DNA of 64,000 nucleotides from Tetmemena sp. SeJ-2015 (taxonomy: Eukaryota > Ciliophora > Spirotrichea > Sporadotrichida > Oxytrichidae). The stretch spans positions 53,589-117,588 of the forward strand of contig JAJKFJ010022369.1 in NCBI GenBank assembly GCA_027382625.1, read 5' to 3'. Below are positions 31,159 through 42,339 of the stretch, piece by piece. The notes beneath the pieces were generated by a model. That model made no database searches. It had not been told where the DNA came from and saw nothing but the letters and a program-made list of their open reading frames with translations. The translations under genes and the position numbers were made by a program. How positions within the stretch are numbered: the first letter of the stretch is position 1; every line of letters starts with the position of its first letter.

Positions 31159-33738
31159 TGATATTTTCCAATTTGAGATCTCTATGAGCGATATTCATGC
31201 TGTGCAAGTAGCGCATGCACTCGCACAACTGCTTGAAGAAGAACCTCGCTTAATCTTCGGGCAATATAATATTTGAATAAAAACATCATATATATTCTCT
31301 TAGTGGTCTTTGACTTGATGTATTAGTATAAGGAAACTCCATTAACAAACTCTTGTACTAGATAGAGCTCCTTAGGAGTTTCAAAGTGCTCTACTAGCTT
31401 AACTATATTAGGGTGCTCAAGTTTACGCATGCAAGCGATCTCCCTCTGTACAGCCTTCTTTTTTGTCTAATCATTAAGTTTGTACTTGGGGTATATCTTT
31501 ATAGCCACCTTTTGCTTTGACCTCTTATGTTGGGCCAGCTTCACAGTAGCATATGCTCCAGAGCCAAGCAGCCTGATAAGCTAGTAATCTTCTAACTTAA
31601 ATAAGTAGGTAATAAAATTAGCGTTATCTAACTTATTGATGTTGATATTTATTTTTGACTAGTTTATCTTTCTTTCCTTTTAAATGATGTCTAGAGTATC
31701 TGGAATTATTTGCTACTACTGATCTTTGAAAGACATTTGCACTCTAGTCAGAGATTAAATCGGTCTGCGCTTGCTATTTCCTGACAGGCCATTTAGAATT
31801 CCACTTTTTAATAAATTCAAAGAGAAACAAAAAAAGGGATTGTATCTTTATTGTCCATTTGCAGCGCTTGTGTTATTTGAATAAGCTTCGTTGGTAGCTG
31901 TGTCAGTCCTCGCAGGGTTAGGAATAATTCCACTTGTGCTAAAAATTAGCTTTCCTTGTCCACTTTATCCACCTACATAAATAAAAGTTTTCCCTCTCAT
32001 ATAATTCAGTAAATTACTGTGTTATTTGCTAGCAGATCTATAGGAGGTAGGAAGGCCTTCTCTTTGGAAATACCACCTTGAAACATCCCATTATGAGTCT
32101 GTTTATATTGAGAGTTATCTTCAGCCTCAGCTGTAGAATCAGTTGAAGAATCTCCTGTCCGGGAAGAAGACAAGGGCTAGTTCTATTTGGGAGGATTCTT
32201 CTCTAACTTAGCAAAGTAGTTTCTCAGCTCTTAATGAGCTTTCTCAGCTCTGGCCATCAAATTTTCTTTAGCAAAAGTTTGATCAGCTATCTTAGAAGAG
32301 TTTCTGTATTTGCCTAATGCCTTTTGAGGTACTCTCCCCTAGCCTGTCCCTTGCTCAGTAAAATTAAAAAGACTTGAAACTATTCTTATAAGAATATGAT
32401 GGTGAGTGTTAATATCTTGATATTTTTATTCTAGGAGTTTAAGTTACGAGTCTAGATATTTCTCTTGCTCTATAAGTCGCTTTAGCAATCGCTCATCCCC
32501 GGCACCCTTGATAGCAGGGTGAGGAATACTGCTGCTCATCCCCTTTTACTAGTTTCTTTAATCTGCTACCTCGCTTTGAAATCGCATCTAAGGATTCATC
32601 TCAGTCATTGAAGTGTTGATTGTTTGCTGTACATTTAAATGGTTAGTGAGATGCTTCCTCTGCAAAGTCAAGTTCCTTTTAGAGCCATCAACATTTTAAT
32701 ATCATCTAATTAAATATAGTCTTTTTGTTTAATAAATTTAGCTATGGAGCATTTTTGTAGTTTGCAAGTTGCTGATTTGTAACTTTAAATTAAAATTGAA
32801 GCACCTATTCTTATTTTATTGAACTGAGCCAGTAATAGTGAGTCCATGGTGGGTGGTATTTTCTTCTCCGTGAGGGGAGAAGAATCTTTTTCTAGTTGCA
32901 CTCTTAAGGCTGCTTCTATAGCCTTGGCTAGATAGCTACCTCTACTGCATGCTAGTGGAATTAGTATTAGTAGAGCACCCTTCTCGATTTTCCAAAGAGG
33001 AATTATTCAAATTCTTCTCACCTGCATATGCATTCAATATCTTTTTACTAACTTTCACATGAAATAAATTATTAAGTTTGAATGTCCTCGTAACAGCTGC
33101 TATAATAGGGTGGATTTCCTCTCTGCTAAGGGTTGAAGTATGAGCTTGTTGCTTTTTTAACTCACTTAGTTTGGGATTGCCAAACTGCTTCTCTTTTAAA
33201 ATTTAATTGAGGAGGCTGGAAGGATTGGGCCTCCCTGCGAAAACTCCATAGTTGGTGTGAGCTTAATGCGGTATCTAATTTTAACTCATCTGCTTAAAAG
33301 TTGTTTACTAGTATTGAACAGGTGTTGCTTATCTACAAAGAGAATTAGAAAATTGCTACTTTATCATCAATTTAGAAAGTAATAAGGCTTAGAGTTCAAG
33401 TAAAATTATCAGTTATTTCTTTTTCCTTTGTTTATCAAAATCTCAATAAAATATCTACTTTGAAATGGACTTACTATTTTTGATAAAATTATAAGCCTAA
33501 GAATAGACAAGTTAAATTTTTGATAGTCTTGTTGCTTTGATGTATTAGTATTTTCAAGCTTGTGCTTTGTTAGCGCTTGCTGTTGAAGAAATTCGGACTG
33601 CTTGGGAGTGGAAGTGGGTTTAGGGTGGTTGCTCGTTAAACCTAAAGCACGGTCAATAAATTTAGAGAGTTAAAATAATACTGTTAAGATAGCTGAGCTT
33701 CATATTTATTTATTTTAATTCTGCTCACACTCTTCCAT
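31159..33738 (-). CDS. Protein kinase, N-terminal region and N-lobe (scrambled gene, part 1)
   Basis: Start ATG at 33738 (MEECEQNQNKQ). A long low-complexity N-terminal region follows (ALGLTSNHPKPTSTPKQSEF, GVFAGRPNPSSLLNQ, MSSSIPHPAIKGAGDERLLK, ENLMARAEKAHQELRNYFAK). The catalytic domain begins YQLIRLLGSGAYATVKLAQH with the glycine loop. It continues KVAIKIYP (ATP lysine), QREIACMRKLEHPNIVKLVE (helix C Glu), LYLVQEFVNGVSLYQYI, and stops dead at YLHSMNIAHRDLKLENI. No DFG or C-lobe follows on this strand; AT-rich DNA begins at 31159. The missing half is on the opposite strand at 33865-34381. The kinase is of the CAMK/AMPK-like group by its HRDLKLEN. One IES (pointer ATAT) was resolved at 31264-31295; several others in the N-terminal region were not. 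Confidence 0.88.
31264..31295 (-). other. IES, pointer ATAT
   Basis: ATAT at 31264-31267 and 31292-31295. Removing 28 bp joins IKSKTTKRI to LPEDQARFFFKQLCE in the kinase N-lobe. Confidence 0.82.
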
Positions 33739-33864
33739 TGCAAACACTTCCTAATTAAAGCCAATACTTTGTCATAATTAATTAGGATTAGCAATCACCA
33801 ACTTAACTTTTTGCTTTTTTAATTTCACTATTCTATAAGCATTATAGAGTGAGAAGAGAAAGAT

Positions 33865-34381
33865 TCATATTGAATAATGTGAAGCTGATTGACTTTGGGT
33901 TCAGCATTTGCTGTCCCCCGGAACAGAAACTCAAAATTTTCTGCGGTACGCCATCTTATATGGCCCCGGAGATAGTTTAGAAGAAAGATTACGATGGTCA
34001 AGCTACAGATATATGGTCACTTGGTATCATTCTCTTTGTAAAATATTTTTAAATGAGAAATGAAATTTTATTTACTCTTTGTGATCCTGAGTGGAAGTTA
34101 CCCATTCAAGGGATAGAATGAGCGAGACCTATTCGGTAAAATCAGCAGAGGACTATTTCACATGCCCGAGGGAATTCCATTTGAGGCAAAGAGGCTAATC
34201 AATAGAATGCTCAGTGTAGACCCAACTAAGAGACCAACTGCAAAAGAGTTTAAAATATATTAATTTTAAGTTGTGTGCTGATAGATGGTTAGGCTTCCCT
34301 CGCACAACAGTATCTGGCATGGGCTCCAGCTTCCTCACAGCTTAGCAGTTTCTTTCCAATCATGATATAGTCCTAGCATGA
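33865..34381 (+). CDS. Protein kinase C-lobe (scrambled gene, part 2, inverted)
   Basis: A plus-strand frame begins at ILNNVKLIDFGFS, i.e. kinase subdomain VII without subdomains I-VI. It continues KIFCGTPSYMAPEIVQKKDY, ATDIWSLGIILFVILSGSYP, FGKISRGLFHMPEGIPFEAK, RMLSVDPTKRPTAKEL and DRWLGFPRTTV to TGA 34379-34381. There is no start codon. It begins at exactly the residue where the minus-strand kinase at 31159 stops: TCA at 33865-33867 matches the TCA (plus-strand TGA) at 31159-31161. Joining them gives HRDLKLENIILNNVKLIDFG in frame. It therefore appears to be the inverted 3' segment of that kinase gene. Two IESs (pointers CTCTTTGT and AGTT) interrupt it. Confidence 0.88.
34032..34082 (+). 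other. IES, 8-bp pointer CTCTTTGT
   Basis: CTCTTTGT at 34032-34039 and 34075-34082. Removing 43 bp gives SLGIILFVILSGSYPFKG in the kinase C-lobe. Confidence 0.95.
34247..34272 (+). other. Very short IES, pointer AGTT
   Basis: AGTT at 34247-34250 and 34269-34272. Removing 22 bp joins KRPTAKEL to CADRWLGFPRT, the usual end of the kinase domain. Confidence 0.85.
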
Positions 34382-34568
34382 AAAATATAAGAAGAGCTCG
34401 AAGTTAACCTATATTAACACTCATTATTTTCCAACTTAGTTAATGCCATTGCATACTCGCTCATAACCAACTGTGGGAAATGAAATTATGGAAATGTAAT
34501 TGCGGCATAAATTGATAATTGTTGGATGGTTAGATTGAGTTATATAAGTATTAGATCGTTAAATTTAA

Positions 34569-35920
34569 ATGGACCTATTTCACGCAGCAGATTATGCCTA
34601 CCTATATAATCAGTCCGAAAACCCTCTCCACCCAGATTCAAATAGTGCTAATGCAAACACTTAGCGATAAAGGCTTCTCAGAAATGATTACCAAGGTGCC
34701 TTTGACTAAGTTAACAGTTCCTCCATCATCCGTTAAAGGCTCGTCCAAGGTGAGATGATGCAGAAAGTTTATAATTTTATTATAATTGAGATGAGCTTTC
34801 GACAGTATTCTCTTACTCTTGCAGATAGAGAAAACTAAGAGACCTTGCTCAACTAAAAGAGGCAGTTAGTGATTTCACATTCTTGAGGTAGTGAATTTAA
34901 TTTGTGATAGACTTACTAGCTATGGTTTTCGCTTGCATTTGCTACTCAATTGGTATGGAAAGCTCATAATCAAAGCCACTTAGAGAAGAATAAATTTGAT
35001 TAGCTTTTTATATAAATACTGCACAAGCTAAATAGGAGCATGGCTTGAGATATTCATCTTCTATCAGGGAGGTGCTTGCTTCCTTAACTTAGTTTAAAAA
35101 CATAGATATATATCTACTTACCTTCTAATTAATTAGCAATAATCTTTCAGATACAGAATCATTTGATAGAACAAATAGGCCTCGCTCAGCGAACAGTCTA
35201 TGAAGAAAGCAAGTCAATCACTTTCCTCAAATTTCTATCAGCCATCGCTCTAGGATACATCCTTATAACTGGAAACTTAATTTACCAACAAGCTTAGCCT
35301 ACTTGCCTCCACACCCATCGACTATTCTTCTACACTTTGATTTAGCAAAAATTAATATCAAAACCTTTTATCTGTATGATGTTTGCTTTGCTCTACTGCT
35401 TCTTCTAGCTTTTGATATTAAGCTTAATCCTCGTGGCATGTTTACTGCTGCTCCCAATCTTGCTCTACTTTTGGTGCACTGGTCAAAGTTTTGACAATAT
35501 AGGAGAAAACTAGAGAGATGTGGCGGGCATTGAAGCAAGATGGAGGCCTTCAAGGGTTGACATAATTAGGAGACTCAAGAAAATCAAATTCGCTAACAAG
35601 ATCTTAAATAGAATATATAGGATGATGATTCTGCTGTGTATTTTTTTATCTTGAGCTAAAGAGTGACTCACGCAAAGTTAGATGAAGAGAGTTGCTGTAA
35701 ATCTACATAACCAAATATATATCAGAAGATAAATTTTATTGCATTAAATAAGGATGAAAGTGGAGATTTTTGTTCGATATGTCTCGTGCCATATCAAATG
35801 GAAGATTACATAACTATGCTACCGTGCGACGATCGCCATGCTTTCCACACCACCTGCATCGAGACTTGGCTAAACAAGAATAATAAGTGCCCTCTCTGTA
35901 AAAAGACTGTTGAAATTTGA
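34569..35920 (+). CDS. Membrane-anchored RING-H2 E3 ubiquitin ligase
   Basis: ATG at 34569 (MDLFHAADYAYLYNQSENPL), TGA at 35918-35920. The middle holds several hydrophobic segments consistent with membrane helices (ITFLKFLSAIALGYILITGN; PFICMMFALLYCFFQLL; VACLLLLPILLYFWCTG). The C-terminus is a RING-H2 finger: CSICLVPYQMED, LPCDDRHAFHTTCIETWL and NNKCPLCKK, with the C3H2C3 pattern. Such proteins pass ubiquitin from an E2 to membrane or endosomal substrates. Frame breaks near 34740-34800, 34880-35050, 35100-35150 and 35650-35760 show further IESs or introns that I did not resolve. Confidence 0.83.
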
Positions 35921-36051
35921 GAATTGTGAATTAAATTAAGACAATAAGTAATTAGCTGCTGCTTTAATGATGATCACTAATTTATTGCGATTAAATTATT
36001 TACTCGTTAATAGTTATACTAAAATACTTGAATTAAAGTTTGATTGATATC

Positions 36052-38773
36052 ATGGAACCTAGAGAATCCGCTCAAGGCAATATAGCTGATTTGAGAATGG
36101 AGGCCAGAAATAAGTAACCTTAGAAACAGGTCGAGAGGACTGCTCAAAATGCCATAGATACCTTAATGAATTAAAACTCTCAAATATTTTTACCATTTAA
36201 GGGGATCTTATCTCACTTCCCTAGATGCTTACGTACTCACTCTCAAACTTTGATGAAGACTTATCTTTCATTTGTTTCTTTATTATCTGAGGAATAGCTA
36301 AATTAGCTAGATAAAAGCTAGGACTCACATAGAAAATTTTAGAAGCTCAAAAATAGACAGAGCTCAAATTTGAAAAGTCCAAGTCATTAGCTTTTCGAGG
36401 ATCAACCTATTCCACTTAAAAAGAGTTAAAAGATGGATTAGCTACCTAATCTCTCTAAGTCCTAAGCTTTTAACAATCAATATATATTTTGTATTCTATT
36501 AAACCAACAATGTTATCGAGTACCTGCCTAGATAAATGATTCTACATCTTTAGCTCATTTGCAAAAGATTCTATACTTCCTTAATCCCGATATTCATCAA
36601 CTAAGTCCATATCCCGCAGCCAGCCCAATTTATAGCCCTAGATTTAAAGAATAAGGAACTAACAATCTTTCTTATCTCAGAAAGTCTTAATCCTGAGAGG
36701 AGGTGGCAAAAGATGAACGTAGATGGAGTTATTGATTGTAGATAAAAGATTAAATAAGATGAGCTGCCTGTTAAAAATAATATTGGAAAAGTGGAAGACT
36801 TAAATTCGATCATATTGAAGGAGTATGATTTGACTGAGTTTTATAGTAACGCTGGGTTGAAACTGATCGCCACTTCTGAATTCGGAGGCAGATTTTTTGC
36901 TTGCGGTGGCTACTGCTAGACCTAATAGACAGCCGGATAATAAATTATCTTATATTTTCTTTATATTGGATCTTCTTAAAAATCTTCTCATTTAAATATG
37001 GGTTTTCCCCCAAATTGGGGAATTTCCAGAACCCTTTTTCGAGGAAAAAAGACATGAAGAAATGGAACTTACTTTTCATTAGTTTGCCTCTCTAGAATAT
37101 TCCCATTCTCCAAACTTAAGTCTAAAGTAGATTCTGAGTAGCAGCAGTTTGAAGAAGAAAAAGTGGCATCTTGGGATTTAAACTACTTTGAAAATGTTCA
37201 GAAGAGGGCGAAGTCTTATTCTTAATCATAGAAGTAAAATGCAGTGGAGCAGCGTGGATTGTAACCAGAGAGAAACCATTAGTAAATTTAATAAAACAGG
37301 GGAAATGAAAATCCCTAATATAAAGAGAGATTAAATAGGAGGAAAAGGAGAAAATATTGCACTTAAAACCATAGAAACATATGACGTAGAGAAAGATTGC
37401 TGGACTCAAATCAAAATGCAACTCAATTATGTATTTTTGTTCTGTCATTTATTATGAGAGAGCATTTGGGTCGGCTGTGGTATTTCAAGATAGGTACATC
37501 TACGTCATAGGTGGCTCATCAACCACTGAATGTGTTGAGAAGATAGACTCCTACAAAATAGACGATTAAATTAAAGCCGAACTCATCTTACTTGAGCTCG
37601 ACTAGTATATTCCTTGGTTCAAAGAAATGATCATACCGATAGACAAACAATCTGTCAAAATATAAATGAACTACTATCAGCTTTAATTATTTGATCTCTT
37701 TTAATTTTTGGAGGTGAAGATACTCTATTAAGTGCAAGCATAGATCCAATCCAAGAAGATTTTAACAAACATTCATTTTAGTCTTTTTCAATAGTGGATT
37801 GAAGCTTTATCTTAAATTATATTGCTCACTTAGGGAGCACTAGTATTACTCCGAAGAGGATGAGGAAGGGGTAGATAATATCGAGAACGAAGGGATTGAA
37901 GGTTAAGACTTCTCCCCGCATTCAGAAAATGAAAGTGAATAATCTTGCGAAGAAGCGAGGGAATATGAACCAGTAGATTATGACTCAGATATATAATCTA
38001 ACTATATATGTATTCTTTTATATGCAAGAGGAAGAATAAGACGAGGATAATCAGGGAGAGGAAGAAGAAGAGGAGGTTATGAGTCAAAATGCAGAAGAGG
38101 AAGAGGCTGAGGACGAGGAAGAGCAAGAGGGATCTTCTAAAGAGGAGCCTAACTCGGATCAAGAAAATGAGAGAAGTTTAAGTGCAGGTAGAAAAGCTTA
38201 AAATGATAGCACCTCTTAACATATACTTATAATTCATTTGTGCTAAACAAATAGAGTTAGAGTCTCCTGTTCTTCAAAAGAACTCAAGACTAATGAAATC
38301 CAAATCGATGAAGATTGAGAAGCTTTTGAAGGAAGAGAAAGTCAGACAAAGGAAAGCAGAAGAAGAGCAGACCTTCTTGATTATTGGCAACTACTTTAAA
38401 ACTAAGGAAATTCCTCAGCTCTATGAATTTTCCATATAAGGTAGCTCAATCAAGAACTTGAGCAAAGAAACTTTATAGTTTAATTTTTACTGGTACTAAA
38501 GGCAATCATAGTAGATCTGGGAGTGGAAGCAGCTATGGGAGTGGTGGCAGCGGAGGAAACAAGTATGGCTTGGGCTCTTCTCAAAAAGGTAAAAGCAGAA
38601 TTAACAAGCAAGGTCTGCCTTATCACTCAGACACCTTCTATCATTAGTATTACTTAAGAGATAGGAAAAATCTAGATGACTATTTTATCCTGGGAGGTAA
38701 CCATCTCCACAAAATTAATTTTAAGTTGAGGAAATGGGATAATATCGCCCAGGGTATTTACGATTTTAAATGA
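36052..38773 (+). CDS. Kelch-repeat protein
   Basis: ATG at 36052 (MEPRESAQGNIADLRMEARN), TGA at 38771-38773. After a Q/S/K-rich N-terminal part, kelch-like blades appear: EFGGRFFACGGYC, ERAFGSAVVFQDRYIYVIGG, IFGGEDTLLSASIDP and DDYFILGGNHLHKINFKLRK, ending WDNIAQGIYDFK. A long acidic insert (runs of E and D, about 37850-38180) and a G/S-rich linker (NHSRSGSGSSYGSG) separate the blades. Kelch propellers mediate protein binding; the partner is unknown. Frame breaks near 36690, 37050-37100, 37690, 37800, 38190-38250 and 38480-38500 mark unresolved IESs. Confidence 0.72.
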
Positions 38774-38948
38774 TAATCATCATATTTGTAAGTATTTAGC
38801 TTTAGATTTTATCATAATTAGTAACTCTATTTCGAATATGATTCATGCTATTATTGAGAAGTTAAAAAAATAAAACTAAAAAGAAATTATAAATTCCTTT
38901 ACTAAAAACTGGTTTCGCATATGATTGCCTTTCTTAAAATACCCTTAT

Positions 38949-41900
38949 TCAATTTTAATTCTACTTCTATTGAGATGCTTAATTGATGTTATTATGTTTT
39001 ATGCTTTCCTCTACAGCTTACTCTATTATTTACTAGCCAGTGCTTATAAACTTCTCCTTAGAAGTGCTTCTATCTCTTATGCTACTGGTATTCCCTTGTT
39101 TACTTTTAAAAAGCCTATTCTTTTGAATCATCTTCAGATTTTCCTTAAGTCTCTCACTGCCCTCTGTGTGTGTTGAAACGTTGTTCGACTTGAAGGAAAC
39201 GTCTCTCACAGATCTCTTCATTAGAAATAATAATATTTGATATAATCTCTTCTATTGGATCATATTTACAACACCCTAACCTAGAGCCTATGAAATATTG
39301 ATATTTGCAGTTATCCCAGAGCTAGGCGTAATTATGCTTTTCGTTGTTCCACTGCCCGATGCTTATCCATGTTGATAAAGAGGTGCGTTCACAGAACTAT
39401 CTCAATAAAAGTTAGCTCATAATATTATTGATAACTATGCAGCAGATTCTTGTTTTTAAGCCTAGGTCTCATATTTGCCAATAAAGTTGAAGTTCTCCTT
39501 TTAGACTCATCCTCTGAAGAGGTGTATAAGTAGTTGTGCAAGAAAGCATTTGCAGTTGACTTGTTTTGCTTATCAGCAAAATCATTGGGTGCAAGAGCCT
39601 CAGCCTGCTCTTCAACATCAGAATCAATTGGCTATCTAGCTCCAGAGAATTTACTATTTTAAGGACGCTGATCTGCCTAATTCTATTGGCTATAGAATAA
39701 GTCTTTTATAGCTATTGGCTAGGGTTTGGATTGCTATTGCTCTACTTGGTGCTAAGAGTCTTGATCAAATTCCAACTCATCATCATCCGCCCCCATATTA
39801 TACCTATTCTGCTAAAATTAAAAGTTTTGAGTAAAATTTTTGACTACTTGGGTATTTTAGTTCTCTTCACTGACTTTGCTTGGCTTATTTTAGATTCTTC
39901 GAGAGTATTGGTCTTCTCGTAGGTATTTCCTGCCTCCTCCTCTTGTACAGTCTCTAAGTCATCATAAATTCTGCTTATACTATCTAGCTCCTGAACGATA
40001 CTGTCTTATGAGATTTCTGCTTTTTACTTTTGCGTGCTATGCATGCTGCTCACACTCTGTCTCAATATCTACACATCTTTCTTGGAGGAATTGAGCACTT
40101 AGATAGTAGGCTCCTGATTTTATTTTGTGACTCTGGCCGTATTTGCATTTGCTGTAGCTGCTGCATCACCTTTTAAAATCCTGGTTGTGCTCTAAGCGTA
40201 TCCATGGTAAGGAAGGAAATCTCTTTTGACTAGCTTAAGAGTTGACGAAGAGGATGAGAAGGCTGATACCATCATTTGCCCTAACAACGCTTTCTATATT
40301 TCCTGAGGACTCAATAAACTATGAAAATCTTGAGTCCAGGACTGGATTTCCTCTTTCTTGTAAGCAGGTGGCAATTTTTAAAGGGGTAAAGTTACTGACT
40401 CATGATCAGCTGCTTGTGACTAACTCATTTACACTGATAAAATGGAGTCTTTATTAAAATAGATTGCTTGACATAAGACTGAATCTGCTATTTAACTTAA
40501 GTCTTGAGAGATTATCTTGAGTCAATTATCTTTGGGCTTCTCGACTACTCCTCTACTCTGTCTCTTTCATCTTGCCTATTTTCTAATATCTTGAGGGTCT
40601 GATCTAGCTTTGATTGAGAGAGATCCATATTGATAAGTGACTCCTCACTTTCATACCTTGTGTTCTTCTTTTGAGTTGCTGCTCCCTTGTTCTAGGCTTG
40701 CTTGTTAAATATATTTGAATCATTCTCTTAGGAGAGGCCTTTTGAAGAATTGCTGGAGTATTGCTACTGCTGTTAATTAGATCTCAAGAATATCTTAGGA
40801 GAATCCAAAACAAAATATATCCTCATATTATTTATCCATTTATACTTCTGCACCTTCTGAGAGAGCATTCTGCTACTCTTGAAGAGAGAGTTTCTCATAA
40901 AACTTTCTCCTTGTTTCTGGATCTTCATTCTTAAGCATCTTATACAAGTTTAAATAAATGAAGCATATCTTTGATGACGTCTGCTTAATTTCTGTGCACA
41001 GCTCTTTCTACTTTACTATCATCAACTAACTCTACAATATTATCGTCATCATCGTCATCTAGTATAGTTAGCCTTGGCTGCTTATAAGTCTCAGATTAGA
41101 TTATCTCTGTTGGAGGTTGATTATTCTATTCTAGGAAGTTATTTTGCTTGAGAGAGGGAGGTGAGGGATTCCTCTTTTCTATGAATTCATCGTCTTAAAG
41201 AAATAGCTATATCATCTACTTCTAGTCATTTGAATTATTCCTATTCTCATTCAGGACTATAGTGGACAGGGAATTTAGACCCGACTCTTCTACATTTTAC
41301 TTCTACTCCGTAACTTTAAGTTCTTCTTACTTTCTAGGTTGAGTTGAGTACTAAATTGGGATCACTTCACAAACCTCGCCAGTTCGAGTCTGAGAACGTG
41401 GCAACTCCTAAGTTGCAAAATAGGAAGGCTTTGAAGTCTGCTCTGCTTCTGAACTGTTAAAGCTGAGTCTTCTCATTGCAGAGATAGGAGCTGTTCCTGT
41501 AAAAGATCCTAAAGCTTATACTGTCTGCTCTTTCTAAGCTCTCTCTGATTCAAGCCCTGGCTGCAGCATGGGGTTGAAGCTACTCTGAGTGGACTTTTAG
41601 AGAAGAGGTGGAATTAATTTACTCTTTATCTTGCTTTGAGCAGGTGAGTGCTAGAATATTTGTAGCCCATTAAGCTTTCCTAATTTTCCACGTTTCTTGT
41701 TTGCATAGTCGCTCTCTGCATCTGACTAATAAGGATTCATGAAGGTGGGTTTCTGCTACATTGAGTTGTTAGGAAGACCTCCCATGAAAAAGATTATTAT
41801 AATTTTATAAATTAAAGAGTGGCTTAGCAAATGAGGATGATTAAACCTGCTTCTGATTTGCTCCTGAGGCTGAAAGCAAGGAATTGCCCACAAACTATCC

Positions 41901-42244
41901 TTTGTCTAAATTGTTTACATTAAAGAGACCGCTGTTGAATCTGGAAGCTTCTAATATGTATATATTCAATTAAATGAAGCTGGAGGATTCTCTTCATCAG
42001 TCACAGTATGGATACTAACTTCATCATATAATTGGAAATCCTTCATTAACTAGTCCATCTCATCTTGGCTTTTTTAATTCAAAGTTTCCTCCCAGTTGAA
42101 TATCATTTAATCCTCTTCCAGTTCCACTTAATTATCAAGGTCTGGCTCAAATTCTATTGTTGGCTTTGGTTCCTTACTTATGATTTCTTTACTCTCTTCA
42201 TGAATGCTTGGTTATGATTAACTTTGAGACTTGTTCTTATTCAT
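38949..42244 (-). CDS. Large Q/S-rich low-complexity protein
   Basis: Start ATG at 42244 (MNKNKSQSQSQPSIHEESKE), stop TGA at 38949-38951. It reads as a long series of Q, S, N and E-rich blocks, e.g. FNWEETLNQKSQDEMDQLMK, PYQSDAESDYANKKRGKLGK, FNPMLQPGLESERAQKEQTV, LTILDDDDDDNIVELVDD and DVSFKSNNVSTHTEGSERLK. Many Gln codons are TAA or TAG, so standard-code translation would see only fragments. No folded domain was recognised. The 3' end faces the kelch gene tail to tail, and the 5' end is 96 bp below the stop of the ankyrin gene. IESs are present but mostly not resolved because there is no family to align. Confidence 0.6.
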
Positions 42245-42339
42245 CACCTTTTAAAAGAGTAGGCTGAAATAATAAAGATATTAATTATTGCATTTGATTT
42301 CTCAATTTTGTGTTTTCTTAAACTATAAATTTTCTTTAT

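Noticed and set aside
33865..34381. The plus-strand kinase piece as a pseudogene or independent truncated kinase
   Set aside because: It has intact catalytic motifs and its own well-formed IESs, and it begins at the exact residue where the neighbouring N-lobe ends. A random remnant is unlikely.
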